Source of the DNA: Cymodocea nodosa
Lineage: Eukaryota; Streptophyta; Magnoliopsida; Alismatales; Cymodoceaceae
Reading direction: 5' to 3'
Length of the DNA: 64,000 nt
Assembly: GCA_036874045.1 (NCBI GenBank)
Contig: CM072345.1
Location: 12,758,501-12,822,500 of the forward strand
The translations under genes and the position numbers were made by a program. Below the pieces are notes generated by a model. That model was not told the DNA's origin and made no database searches. It worked only from the letters and a program-made list of their open reading frames with translations. How positions within the stretch are numbered: the stretch's first letter is position 1; each line of letters opens with the position of its first letter. Shown here piece by piece: positions 36,274-47,968 of this stretch.

Positions 36274-37049
36274 TGTTTTCAGTTGTTGATGCACAGTACA
36301 TTGCAACTGAAGCACTTCATAATATAAAAGGCTTGTGTTTGGATGTTTCGGTCTTCATCTAAGTCTTTTATCCATTTGAATTCTTCAAGGTTCATGTTTT
36401 ACATTCCAAACAGAGAACTTGTCAATTAATTCTTCAAGGTTTATGTTTTATATATGAAATGTTCTTTTTCGTATTTACTGCAGTTGGTCATGACTCTAAT
36501 CTCCAATGAAACCTTTTCGGTTTTGTATACTCTGATCTGCATGTCCAGCAAAGCTGCAGGCAGCCCTACAAAGCAGGAATTTCTTTTTTAGTTTTAGCCC
36601 TCGAGAACTCCTCTTGGGCGTCCTATTCCAAGCATGTAATGACTCAAAATTCCAATCAATTTCGATTAATCTACTGATTGGGTTGTGGTGAATTCATTAG
36701 GTTTTTATCCGTTTGAATCAAGATAGATTTTGCGCAGCATGAAATTAATTCCTTATTTTCTATACACGAAGTCGTCGCGAAATTCAACACCGATCTGAAA
36801 TTTGTAAATTGTGCTTATTTTTTCGCCAACGTCCCGTTTTAAGACGTTCTCTTTTCACCTCAGTAAACAACCCGCCCGATTTGCCAATTTATTAGCAAGT
36901 TGAGAAATGAAATGATCTAGACCGCTGGATAGTACTTTCCCCCTTTAATATCCGTTTTATCGTATTTCAATGTTTTTGCGCGCTATTTTAATCATTTACG
37001 ATTTCTATTTCTTGTCTCTCTCTTGAAAAAAATGTCTTCGGTAGTGTTG
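36274..37049. other. 3' flank of copy D and unique intergenic
   Basis: To about 36420 this matches the 3' region of the other copies (CTTGTGTTTGGATG, GGTCTTC). The remainder is unique, AT-rich and without a recognisable gene. Confidence 0.5.
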
Positions 37050-40000
37050 ACGCTAATATTTTTATGGTATAAATACGAAGGACAATTATTGTCAAAATAA
37101 TCACATTAAAATATTAATGATACGAAAGATATATAGATGTATTATGATCATTTAAAATATAAGTCACGTTCGCAAGTACTTTATAAAAATATAAAGTTTA
37201 AAAAAAAAAGTATATATAGAGATCAGATGTATCTTCTTCTCATGAGCCGATATGTTCCGTTTTTGCGAAAGGTTGCATCGGTAGGAGAGAGCATCCGTCT
37301 GCATTTATAGATAAAAGGGTAACCCCCCCCACCTCGGTTTCATTGATAACAATATATTTCTTTCGACTTTAATTTCTCTGAACACAAAACACTATCGGCT
37401 GACCGAGTTTCTGTTCTAAAATCTATAAAAGGAAATTCCATGATAAAAGAAGGGTGTACATACACAGATTCTACTCTTCTCTTCCTTTTATTTCTCTTTT
37501 TTGTTAAAATATAGGAATAATGTATATTATTTAAGTACTATCTCTCAGTATTTTATATATTTTAAAATATAGAGATTATAGATACTGTTCAAGTATTATC
37601 TCTCAAATATTTTACAAATCTTTCATAATGTAGAGATGATAGGTGTCATCTAGATACTAACTTCTAATATTTTACATATTTTCCATAATATAAGAATGAC
37701 GAGCGTAGTTCAAATACTATCTTCTAATATTTTAAATATTTTCTTTCTTTGTAAAATGAAAGGAAGATAAATATCAATTAAGTGTTATCTCCTACAATTT
37801 TTGAAAATTATGTTACAAAAAAAGTGGGTGTCGATGGAGTCAGTTGCCATATTGCCTTCGTGAGCAGTCCACTCCCACTATTGACCTTGTTACAAAGTTG
37901 AAACAAAGATAGCCAACAATGAAGAAAATCCAAATGAGGGTACCCTTCGGATCGAATGCAAGACATCAAAATACGGGAATCGAACTCAAATCAAGGCCTA
38001 GCCCAATGCATAACTGAAGACCATTCAGGAAGGTGCACACTTCCACAAAGAGGGGATCATTCGTATGGATCAGATCACAAGCAGATGCCACCAACAGACC
38101 CAAGCCCTTATGAACAACCATACCATAGACACCAGTGTCATGAATTTTGACAACAATTTATATTTTCCTTAAATGCCAAATACTTGACTTTAATTCAAAT
38201 ATTTATATTTTTATACTAGAAACATTTTTTTTTATATTTGTACTTCCATATTTAAAATATTTTAAAAAAATTATATTTTATTTCAAATGCTTACATTTCG
38301 AATATATTTTAGATATTTGTATTCAATATCTAAAATATTTCAAATAATCATATTTTATATTTAAGTTTTTTTTAGTTTGATTTTAGATAACTTCATTTAG
38401 TATCTAAAATTTCTAGATTTTTAAACTCCTTGACTATCTTTATATTTTGATGTTGTAGATTTCTTTAATTTTCATTTTAGATATTTCTTATAGTACATCT
38501 AAATTACCATCTGCAGTATTTGTGAATTTGATTCGTTGGGTTCATGCAAACCCTTATTTATGTTGATATAATAATTATAGTCATATAGACCATTACATGT
38601 ATATATTTATTATATTACAACTATTATTATATTTATTTGTTATTATTATTATATTATATACTTTTTATAATAATAATGATGATTTTCATGTGTATAAATC
38701 AATTTAAGAGAGGACATGTGGCGATTTTCTCCAAGTGATCAACAAGTACAATAGCGTATTAGTAAAACAGAAAAAACATGGATAGAACTCTTTCAATCTT
38801 GATCAACTCCTTCCTTTCATTCTTGTAAAGTATTTCATCAATATATCATCTAAATAAAGCATGCTTACTTATGAACTTTTGTTGACAAGAAAGTTTGTTA
38901 GCACATATGCAATCAAATAAAATTTTCAAATATTTGATTTGCTTCATTACTTCATATTATTTCTTTACTTTTTAATACCTACAATCTACGTCACTTTGTT
39001 AATTTCTTAAATATTTATATCTTCATTTTTAGGATATTGTATTTCATTTTAAACACATTCTTGTATTTAAAATATTTTAACTTCAATTCCTTAGATGTTT
39101 ATATTTCTATATCTAAGACTCTTGATTTTATTATTAAGATATTTCTTTTGTATTCAAAGGATTTTAAATTTCTATTTCTTAGATATTTATATCTTTATAT
39201 CCAAGGTATTTGATTTTATTTTTAGATACTAATATTTCGTATCTAAAAAAAATTTCAATTTCTTTTATTTTTACTTTAGATACTTATATTTTATATCTTA
39301 AATATTTTGGTTTAATTTCTTAGACCTTTATATTTTATGCTTAAGATATTTAATAGTTTTCTTATTTAATCTTTTATTTGATTATATATATATAATATTT
39401 TTTAAATCTTCGATCTGAAGGAAAATTTCGATTCAATCGACTATCCTCTTTTTTTTAATAAATACATTTTTGAAACTTCGATTGAACTAGATGACAGTTT
39501 CAGCTTCCGCTAAAATGTATATAAATTTTATTATATATAAATTCCGTTATCCCGTTTAGACTAAAAATAACCGTTTGGTCTCAACCGATGCTTATATAAA
39601 TATATTTATATCTTCGGTTCAACCGATTAGAGTTGGAGATAACTCATCATATTTTGCTGAATGCGTCTTTCAGTCGGGCTCTTTTTTTTTTTTTTTGTTT
39701 CAACCGAAGTCTGAATATACATATATATTATTACTTATCAAAAATTTTATAATTTGTGAAAATATTTTTCCCTTTTTATACCTTAACATATATATTTGCT
39801 GTGCATTTATGTAGAATGACACCTAACATTTTTTTTCTTTTTAATGTCGGGTGACTTTCTCTACTATTTATATATATATACTTTTTTCTATTTCAGCGCA
39901 TATACTTCATCGATTTACATCAAATGTTAGGTAAATGTTATTACTTAAATGTTATCATGACATTCTACTGTTCCTCTTTTTTTTTTTAATATTTCAGCTT

Positions 40001-40665
40001 CTTTCTGTGCAATTGAATACTGAAAGAAAAAATTCATTAATGTTTTCCTTTTTATTTTCGATAGTAATAAAATATTTGAGAGATAATGCTTTTGCAGTGT
40101 TTATCTTTTAAATATTTTACAACAAATAAAGTAATGCCCAGCATCTATGCATTTCACGAAAATAAAGTAAAATATTAGTGATAACATTTTGATGTATCCA
40201 TTATCTGTATATTTCACGAAAAAAAGTAAAATATTAGAAGATAACACTTTAATGATATTTATTTTCTCTATATTTCACATAAAAATAATAAAATATTAAA
40301 AACAACACTTTGACAATACTCATTATCTTTGTTCCTCTGCAAATATCTATCTTCCTCTGTAAATTCTTTACTTCTTCGAAGAACAAAACTTCATCAATCG
40401 GCAGAGCGCTATCGATGTGATCAACGACGGTAAGGGAAATCTCTGACATTATCCTTTCATTTATAAATGTAGAATGAGGCAACCCTTTTTACCGATGTAT
40501 CTCTCCACACTAAAGACGTATCCGTTAAAAAAAAAAATACACGTGATTTATATTAATCGATTATGACACATTCATATATATCTTTCGTATCGTTAATTTT
40601 TAGTATGATTATTTTCACAATAACTATCCTTTATATTTAATCCTTGAAAATATCAAAATCTTTAT
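37050..40665. mobile_element. foldback element with about 0.7-kb terminal inverted arms
   Basis: The left arm (about 37050-37800) and right arm (about 39990-40665) are inverted copies. GATACGAAAGATATATA at 37119 matches the complement of TATATATCTTTCGTATC at 40575. ACAATTATTGTCAAAATAAT pairs with a sequence near 40615. The 62-bp tandem units AATATTTTACA..ATAGAGATGATAG of the left arm recur inverted at 40040-40330. The centre (38150-39420) is extremely AT-rich, built of degenerate TTAGATATTTATATTT units. No transposase was found. It resembles foldback or long-TIR Mutator-like non-autonomous elements; arm identity looks moderate, so it is not recent. Confidence 0.75.
37954..38150 (+). other. 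GC-richer coding-like patch inside the foldback element
   Basis: A patch of near-average GC in otherwise extreme AT. One frame (37956-38150) reads 64 residues rich in Gln, Pro and His (QCITEDHSGRCTLPQRGDHS), preceded upstream by another short open stretch. No family recognised. It could be a captured host fragment or a piece of an older transposon; coding status is unproven. Confidence 0.3.
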
Positions 40666-41333
40666 TATTATTTTTAGTCCTTGTCTTAGCAACCAATTTT
40701 TGGTACCATGTCAAAATCTTAATTATTATTTGTAGTCCTTATGTTAGAATCCGATTTTTGGTATTTTATCAAAGTTCAACTATTAGTAGTCTGGGGTCTA
40801 CCGTCTTATACATTTGATTTTTGTAGATTATAGGATAAGACATGTTGGGTCCAAGTAAATGAGTTCATTTTTCTCTAAAATTTAAAAAAATATGTACATA
40901 AAATTCAATGATTTTACGCACTGTATATCTATCCTACGGTTACATCATCTTACATTTCATAATCTTTCACAAATTTTACATATGTAATTCTCAACATTTT
41001 CAGCAATTTCTATCTTTTTCTTTTTCGATGGAAATTATGCACAAACACACTTTAAAACACCACAATTACAAAATATAGGTTTACGTTGCTACTTATATTC
41101 TCTTTTATACTTGGGAAGAAAAGAAGAAAATAGAGTAACAACATAGTCTAATTAAGTGCTAAACTAAGAAAATCTATATACAAATGTAAAGTATTCTTTA
41201 GGCTTTTCTTGTACTATTTCCAAGGGAGAGAGAGTTTGCTCAAAGCTATGAAGCTCTTTCACCCCTTGATCAACTTTTATTCCTGTTGACTTTACTTTAT
41301 CTAGAGGATTTTAAAACTCTTTAAGAGAATTTA
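40666..41333. other. AT-rich intergenic, possible distal part of the coding fragment to the right
   Basis: On the minus strand about 41180-41330 reads in one frame VDQGVKELHSFEQTLSPLEI then VQEKPKE, which looks coding-like and leads out of the tandem repeat that follows. Otherwise nothing is recognised. Confidence 0.35.
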
Positions 41334-41985
41334 ATTGTTGTTGAAATGTTGCTATAGCAGATTCAATAGATTTTGCATCTTGATATCCCATTCAAGGACA
41401 GGTGCATTGAAAGCTACAAGACTAGTCGTCACTTTACCTAGAGGATTGTCAAACTCTTTAAGATAACTTAATTGTTGTTGTTGCAATGTTGCTGTAGCAG
41501 ATTCAATAGATTTTGCATCTTGATATCACATTCAACGACAGGTGCATTGGCTACAAGACTAGTCGTCACTTTATCAAGAGGATTTTCAAACTCTTTAGGA
41601 GAACTTAATTGCTGTTGTTGCAATGTTGCTGTAGCAGATTCAATAGATTTTGCATCTTGATATCACATTCAACGACAGGTGCATTGGCTACAAGACTAGT
41701 CGTCACTTTATCAAGAGGATTTTCAAACTCTTTAGGAGAACTTAATTGTTGTTGTTGCAATGTTGCTGTAGCAGATTCAATAGATTTTGCATCTTGATAT
41801 CACATTCAACGACAGGTGCATTGGCTACAAGACTAGTCGTCACTTTATCAAGAGGATTTTCAAACTCTTTAGGAGAACTTAATTGTTGTTGTTGCAATGT
41901 TGCTATAGCAGATTCAATAGATTTTGCATCTTGATGTCCCATTCAACGACAGGTGCATTGAAAGGTACAAAACTAGTCGTCACTT
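41334..41985. repeat. 137/141-bp tandem repeat, about 4.7 copies
   Basis: Units begin at about 41334, 41471, 41608, 41745 and 41882. The middle three are nearly identical with a 137-bp period; the outermost two keep an extra AAAG (TGCATTGAAAG versus TGCATTGGCTAC), giving 141 bp. The homogeneous centre and diverged edges fit recent unequal exchange. Read on the minus strand, the unit contains the end of the coding fragment at 41903-42181. Confidence 0.92.
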
Positions 41986-42181
41986 TTCTTACAAGATTGA
42001 AGGTTGCACTGAAGGTAGAAGGAGATGGTAGTTGAGTTGTAAATAAAGCCAAACAGCTTTTAACGTATTTATCTAAAGCTTCACTAGATGATACGTCGGG
42101 CGAATAGTTTGGCGGGATATCGACATCGTAGTAGGTCGGCAGGGCTTCGCTGATTATGTCATCTAATAAGCTTTGTTCCTC
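41903..42181 (-). pseudogene. unidentified coding fragment on minus strand
   Basis: From a possible splice acceptor (minus-strand CTATGGTAG just before 42181) an open frame of about 92 codons runs to a TAG at 41903-41905: EEQSLLDDIISEALPTYYDV, then DIPPNYSPD, LDKYVKSCLALFTTQLPSPS and VVEWDIKMQNLLNLL. The balanced, non-repetitive composition suggests former coding sequence. In the other repeat units TAG reads CAG, so the frame would continue a few codons to a TAA. I do not recognise the family, though an acidic LLDDIISEA segment is the kind seen in transcription factor activation regions. No start or upstream exon was found. Confidence 0.4.
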
Positions 42182-42604
42182 CTACCATAGAAAATGCTAA
42201 CGTCAGTCAATAAATCACGGCATTGACGAAAGACACCAAGAAGGATAATAAAAAAGGGGTTAAGGTGTAAGTAATAAAAAAAATATTGATAATAAAAATA
42301 GATGCATATTATAAATGTGAGATGTTGAGTTCGGAAATAAAGTTCATGCCCCAAAATATACATACCAATTTTAGCTGAAAGAAGCATTAATAACATCATA
42401 ACTTTTGAAAAGATATAGTTGTTGTTTGGAATGAAATTGTACATATTTTTATTGAATATCTATTGTCAAATGTAAGTTAATTCTTATTATCTTCGTAAAA
42501 TTAGCAAAAATTCTTATTAAGTAGTGTAGAAAACTGTATGAAATAAAAGAAATTAAAGAAAGAGTATGTCATCTGATGTATAATGTCTTTGAACTCAATG
42601 GATA

Positions 42605-42860
42605 AGTTTGTATTGTTTATGTAAATGCTTCGAAGGTTCGTAATGTTTACATCAACTAGACGAAGTTAGTTCATTGTATTTCAAGGTTTTAGAATTTATC
42701 AGGTTTGTATTGTTTGTGTAAATACAATAGAATTAGTTTGTTATGTTTACCAACTTTATAATTTATATGGTTCATATAGTTTGGATAAACTAGATGAAGT
42801 TAGTCTATTGTCTTAACCATTTGTATTTATATAAGACTTGTATTGTTTATGTAATACCAT
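42605..42860. repeat. about 66-bp degenerate tandem repeat
   Basis: Four or more units built on GTTTGTATTGTTTATGTAA and ACTAGATGAAGTTAGT. Non-coding; probably part of the internal region of the adjoining LTR element. Confidence 0.65.
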
Positions 42861-44043
42861 TGTGTTTATCATTTTCATTTACATATGATTTCATATTTAA
42901 TACAAATATTACATAGTATTTTATGTTGTTACTGAATTTTATGAGTTTAACAGTTTTACAAGTTTAAAGAGAAATCAGAATGCTTAACTGAAACTTAGAA
43001 ATTCGTCTGAAATCCTAAAAAGTTGAATTGTTGATTTTTAAATTGAATGAAATGCATATGATCAAGGATACATTTAATTTGATTGATTACACTTGTAGAA
43101 TGATTTATGTGTAATTCATATTAAACTATAAGAAAAAGTATGAGCTTATTGATATAGATTCATATTTTTCAGTAGATCGTAGAAGTAGTATTATATGAGA
43201 TTTATGCTTTATTGATTCTGTATTAATGAAATACATATATACTATGTTGAAAAAATAAATGAAGATAAAGTGAAAAGCTTTGAGAGTTTATTGATTTGTT
43301 TAATCATAAGCCTTTTGTACTTAAGTATATAGGTACGTAAGTATTGTTGACCTAAGAAATGACTCTTTAAATCTAACAACCTAAGGTCTTAATTAGATCT
43401 GAGATTGTTGACTAAAAGCTCAATACATGAGTACACTAGAAAGCTCTTGTATGATTTAAGCTATTCAAATTAACTTTTAAAGTAAAAATATACATATATT
43501 ATTTTGAAAAGATGAAAGTATTTTATTAAAAGTATATATATCTTTTAAATCGAGTATAATTTCTGTCTTTATGACTACTAATGTTAGAACCTAGATTAGA
43601 CTTTTGAAGTTGTTTATTTGAGATACATTTCATTATTCTTCTTATTTTAATCATATTAAGTTGAGTTATATTTTGATTCGTATGTAGTTGGAATTAATTC
43701 TGTAAATCATATTGAAAAATTTAGGATAACAGATTTTTAAAAAAAATTGATAATATAATTACCACCTATTTTATGTAAGCATATTTTGTATGTAATTTAA
43801 GTATTTTTTAAAATATATTTACAAGAGGGGGAGGAAAAAAATGTTAAATTAGGTTACTGATTTGTAAAGAATATCTTAATATTAATCTAATTTAAGTATT
43901 TTGAGTATACAAGATGAATAAATATTTTCAAAAAGAATACAGATTTATGAAGAAAAGAAATAGTTTTAGCACTTTAGAAAGACTAATTAATTAGATCATA
44001 TTAGTTTGCTAAGGGACTAGCAAAAAAGTAGGTACCAGGGAAG
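42861..44043 (+). mobile_element. 3' internal region and polypurine tract of a + strand LTR retroelement
   Basis: The block matches, in inverted orientation, the internal region 49791-51000. Examples are GTGTACTAGAAAGCTC-type strings near 43430 against GAGCTTTCTAGTGTAC near 50335, and TTTGCTAAGGGACTAGCAAA against its complement near 49805. It ends in the purine tract CAGGGAAG immediately before an LTR start at 44044, which fixes the orientation. No gag or pol frame is present. Confidence 0.75.
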
Positions 44044-47000
44044 TATTTAGAATGAAAAATTGCATAATATTAATGGTTAATTGCATAATATTTAACTCAT
44101 CATATAAAAATTAAGTTTACGAAACCTCATAAAGTTAGGAATTATTTCACACGTTGTTCGGTTTGTTTTGTTTACTTATAGATATATATTTACTTAAAAA
44201 TTTTGTTTATGTGACTTTCATTTACTTTAATTATATATTGATAATTTCTTTTAGAAGTAAACAAACAATTTTCACAGATTAGATATTCAATCCAATTTCT
44301 TTTTAACTACAAGTACATAATGTCTATTGTATTTGTGTGCAAGTACAGGTCGATCACAAAGAAATTGAGTTAAAACTTTATATTATTTTGCTTTTTACAA
44401 CTAGAGTTTCATGTATTTTAAATTACGTACTCTATTGACTTACTGCTAACTCAACGGACTTAGTTCGTAGAGTTATAGTTAACTTAACGGACTATCCTCT
44501 TAGATTTAAGTTAACTCCATGAACCTAACTAGTAATTTTCAATTAAATTTTTGATATTCACAAAGGAATTCGGCCATCTATTGGGCGGTTCCATAGAATG
44601 TAAATAACATCAATTACACTTTTAATATTAGTTAATTTGAGATTTGTCATTAGTCAATACGAACATTTAGATATTTTAAACAGTAACCATTAAGACTTTG
44701 GGTATTTTATACGAATCAAATTCAGTAATTACTAAAACTATTTCTTATGTTCTAAATCAAATAAATATAAAACATTCACAATACTGATAATACTAATATT
44801 AATTACAATACAAAACAAACACTACAACACAAATGCTAACTATAAACACAAATAACTAGTTTTTTTTTTTAGGATTTTTGTTTTGATATGTTCTTGAAGA
44901 TGAACGAAAGATGAAATCTAGAAATTCTAAATTGATGGTAAAAACTTTTGTCACTACATGAGATATGATTACACTACTGAAAACTTAATTACTTATAGTC
45001 ATGCCTTCTCTCCCTATAGAATCGTGAATCGAGACTTGTAAGTTGATCTTCTCTTCAGTATATTAGCATCAACCCAAAACTAAGGCTAGAAACTTTACAA
45101 TTCCCTAAGAGATGAGTCAGTGCTCAGTGAAAATGACTTCCTTTCTTGTGATGCAATCACTCCTTATAGTAGTTGTCAGTCATCGTGTTTGGCTCGGAAT
45201 CAACTCGATATCTAGAAAGTATCCTCACAGACCTTCAATAGTTGGTGATTAGTGGTGGTGTTGTGGAGTTTTAGAGAACTTCTAATGCTTCTTGTAGTTA
45301 GCACGATTTTCTACACTCTCCACCACACTTTTCTTTATTCTTCTCCTCTTCTTTTTATATTTCTTTTAGTAGTAATTGCCTCTGCCTAAATGATCGATTA
45401 GATTTCCTTCCTTCATATCAACAGTGATGATTTCTTTTCCATTTTGTGATTTAAATAAATCCTGCATGATACGTGTAATCGTGGTTTTCCTTTAAATTTC
45501 CTATTTCTACAATTGTTTCACATGAAATATTAGAAAATAGCTGATACGTAGAGTTAATCTAACTCAACAAACTTACTTCGTTAACTTAACTATTAACTCA
45601 ACAAACTTACTTCATTGAGTAAAACTTAACTCAACAGCCTTGATATAAAAAATATAAAACATGTGCAACTCACGTGATATAAAGAAATATTTATAATTTA
45701 AAACAAATTTCCAATGATAAAATAAATTTTTGAATACCAAAACTTATATGCATTTTATATAGTTAGCATCCAACATTCCAAAGGATAACTTAAGTCATAT
45801 TTTAAGGTCACGACACATGTCCTACTAAAAAGAAATATCACATTTAAATTCAACACATGCATACTCCTAACTTAACGAGTTTTTACAGCTTCAACCTATA
45901 ACTCAACGAACTTACCTCGTTGAGTTAACTGTAACTCAACGAGTTATTACTATGCACTTGTATATGATTAATATATGCAAATAAAATATATCATGCTTAA
46001 CACTATAAAACCACACTTAAATCAGGTTTTCAATTTTCTAGAAATGATATTTAATTAACATTAATTCCTTAGAATTATGCACATTCTACAATTAAGGCAT
46101 ATAATCGTGTAATTGTATCATAATGACTTAATTCTCATATAATAAGCTAAATATTATGCAATTAACCAGTATTTAACCATTAATATTATGCACTTTTTCA
46201 TTCTAAACACACGTAAACTTTTAACTAATTAAGAATTACTTCTTTTACATATTAAATGTTAAATGTTATAAAAAAGAATGTTTTATTAAACTACAGAGTT
46301 GAACGAGTTTGTTGAGTTATAGTTAAGTGAACAAGATAAGTCTGTTGAGTTACAATTAAGTCAACAAAGTAAGTCTGTTGAGTTACACTAACCCCACGGA
46401 CTAGTTATTTTCTAATATTCAATTGTGAGTAATTGCATAAATAGGAAATTCAAAGGAAAACACAATTGCACATATCATGCAAGATTTAATTATAGAATGA
46501 AGAAGAAATCACATTCATTGATACGAATGAAGGAGATCTAGCTAGTCATTTAAGAGGAAGCAATTATTACTGAAAGAAATATAAAAAGAAAAGAGAAAGA
46601 ATGAAGAATAGTGGTGGAGAACTATGTTAACTATAGTAAGCATCGATCATTCCTTGAAGTTCCACCAAAACTACACTACCAATCACCAACCATCAGAGGT
46701 AAACACAATGACTGACAACTACTGTGAGGAGTGATCATGTCACAAGAAGGGAAATCATTTTCACCAAGCATTGAATCATCTTTTAGGAGATAATAAAACT
46801 TCTAACCTTAGTTTCAGGTTGATGTTAATATACTGAAGAGGATGTCAACTTATAAAGTCTTGATTCAAGATTCTCTAGGGAGAGGGACACATGATAATAA
46901 GTGATTAAATTTTCAGTGATATAATCGTGTCGCATGTAATAATGAGAGTTTTTATTGTTAATAGAGAATTTTATATTTCACCTTTCGTTCATCTTCAAGA

Positions 47001-47674
47001 ACATATCAAAACAAAAATGACCAAAAACTCATTTTCTATTTTTATATTTATCAAATCAATGTTGTATTGTTTGTTTTGTATTGTTAAGTAATGTTAGTAT
47101 TGTTGAATGTTTTATGCTTATTTCATTACAGAAAATAGAAAACTATCTTATTGATTATTGAAACTAGTTAGTATTCAATTCTGAAATATTGATTAATATG
47201 GTTATTATTTGAAATATATGAATGTTACTATTTATTAATGATAAATACCGTATAAACTAACATTAAAAGCTTAATTGATGTTGTTTGCATTCTATAGAAC
47301 TGCCCAATAGATGGTTGACTTCCTCTATGAATAGAAAATTTAATTAGAAGTTATTAGTGAGGCTCATGGAGTTAACTTAAGTCTACGAGGATAGTCTGTT
47401 GAGTTAATTGTAACTCCACAAACTAAGTTTATTGAGTTAATTGTAAGTCAACGGAGTGCATAATCCAACACATAAAAAACCTTTGAGTGTAAAAATCAAA
47501 ATAGCACGAAATTTTTACTCAGTCCCTATGGGATCAACTTGTACTTGCATATTTATGTAATAGACACTTTGCACTTGCGGTTAAATACAAATTAGATTTA
47601 ATGTCTAATTTGTGGAAATTGTTTAATTACTTCTAGAAGAAATTATAAACATATATTTAAGTAAACACCAAACA
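44044..47674 (+). mobile_element. 3' LTR (about 1.57 kb) split by a nested solo LTR
   Basis: Begins TATTTAGAATGAAAAA (TG mutated to TA; other copies start TGTTTAGAATG) right after the purine tract and ends near CACCAAACA at 47674. The inner 44155-46209 plus one CACGT is a later insertion; the two flanks join perfectly and match the uninterrupted site at 57310-57340. Near its end it carries the family block AAGTGCA..TGTATT..GCAAGTACAGGTCGATC in inverted orientation (about 47520-47590). Confidence 0.85.
44155..46209 (-). mobile_element. solo LTR with CACGT target-site duplication
   Basis: 2055 bp starting TGTTCGG and ending CTAAACA (TG...CA), flanked on both sides by CACGT (44150-44154 and 46210-46214). 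Read on the minus strand it begins TGTTTAGAATG like the other family members. No second LTR or internal region is attached, so it is a solo LTR left by LTR-LTR recombination. It is inserted into another LTR of the same family in opposite orientation. It carries many ACTCAACG / CGTTGAGT motifs. Confidence 0.93.
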
Positions 47675-47968
47675 AGGGTGAACTTGCTCCAATGCTTGGG
47701 GTAGCCTAACATGGGGTGTCGCTCAATAATGAAGGTATCGTGAACCTTTAATCCAATGAGGTGGGGAGGTGAAGTCTATGATAGTGCTTGCCACACTCTA
47801 CATGTTGTTGTTTTTCTTCAACAAATTGGTTAAAGAAACGACAAGCTCTACCAAGACCTATAGTTGGCTTTAATGCCAGCAAAGGCAAGCATCTTGGGGA
47901 ACTTACCTCAAGCATGAGCATTAGGGGTGATAAACCTCGTCATATAGCATGCAACCCAGCAAGACAGG
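47675..47968. repeat. spacer from an older retroelement
   Basis: GC-richer sequence between two LTRs, similar in character to 54825-55317 and 56687-57061. Probably a piece of the older element into which these LTR elements inserted. No intact frame. It ends in ACAGG, the possible target duplication of the next element. Confidence 0.45.

Noticed and set aside
41472-41934. Three identical 62-codon plus-strand frames rich in Cys
   Set aside because: They are the same frame of the 137-bp tandem unit seen three times; the unit is not a multiple of three and the plus-strand reading has no family resemblance.
10884-42000. Tandem arrays considered as possible CRISPR-like arrays
   Set aside because: Repeats are contiguous and diverged with no unique spacers, and the DNA is plant nuclear.
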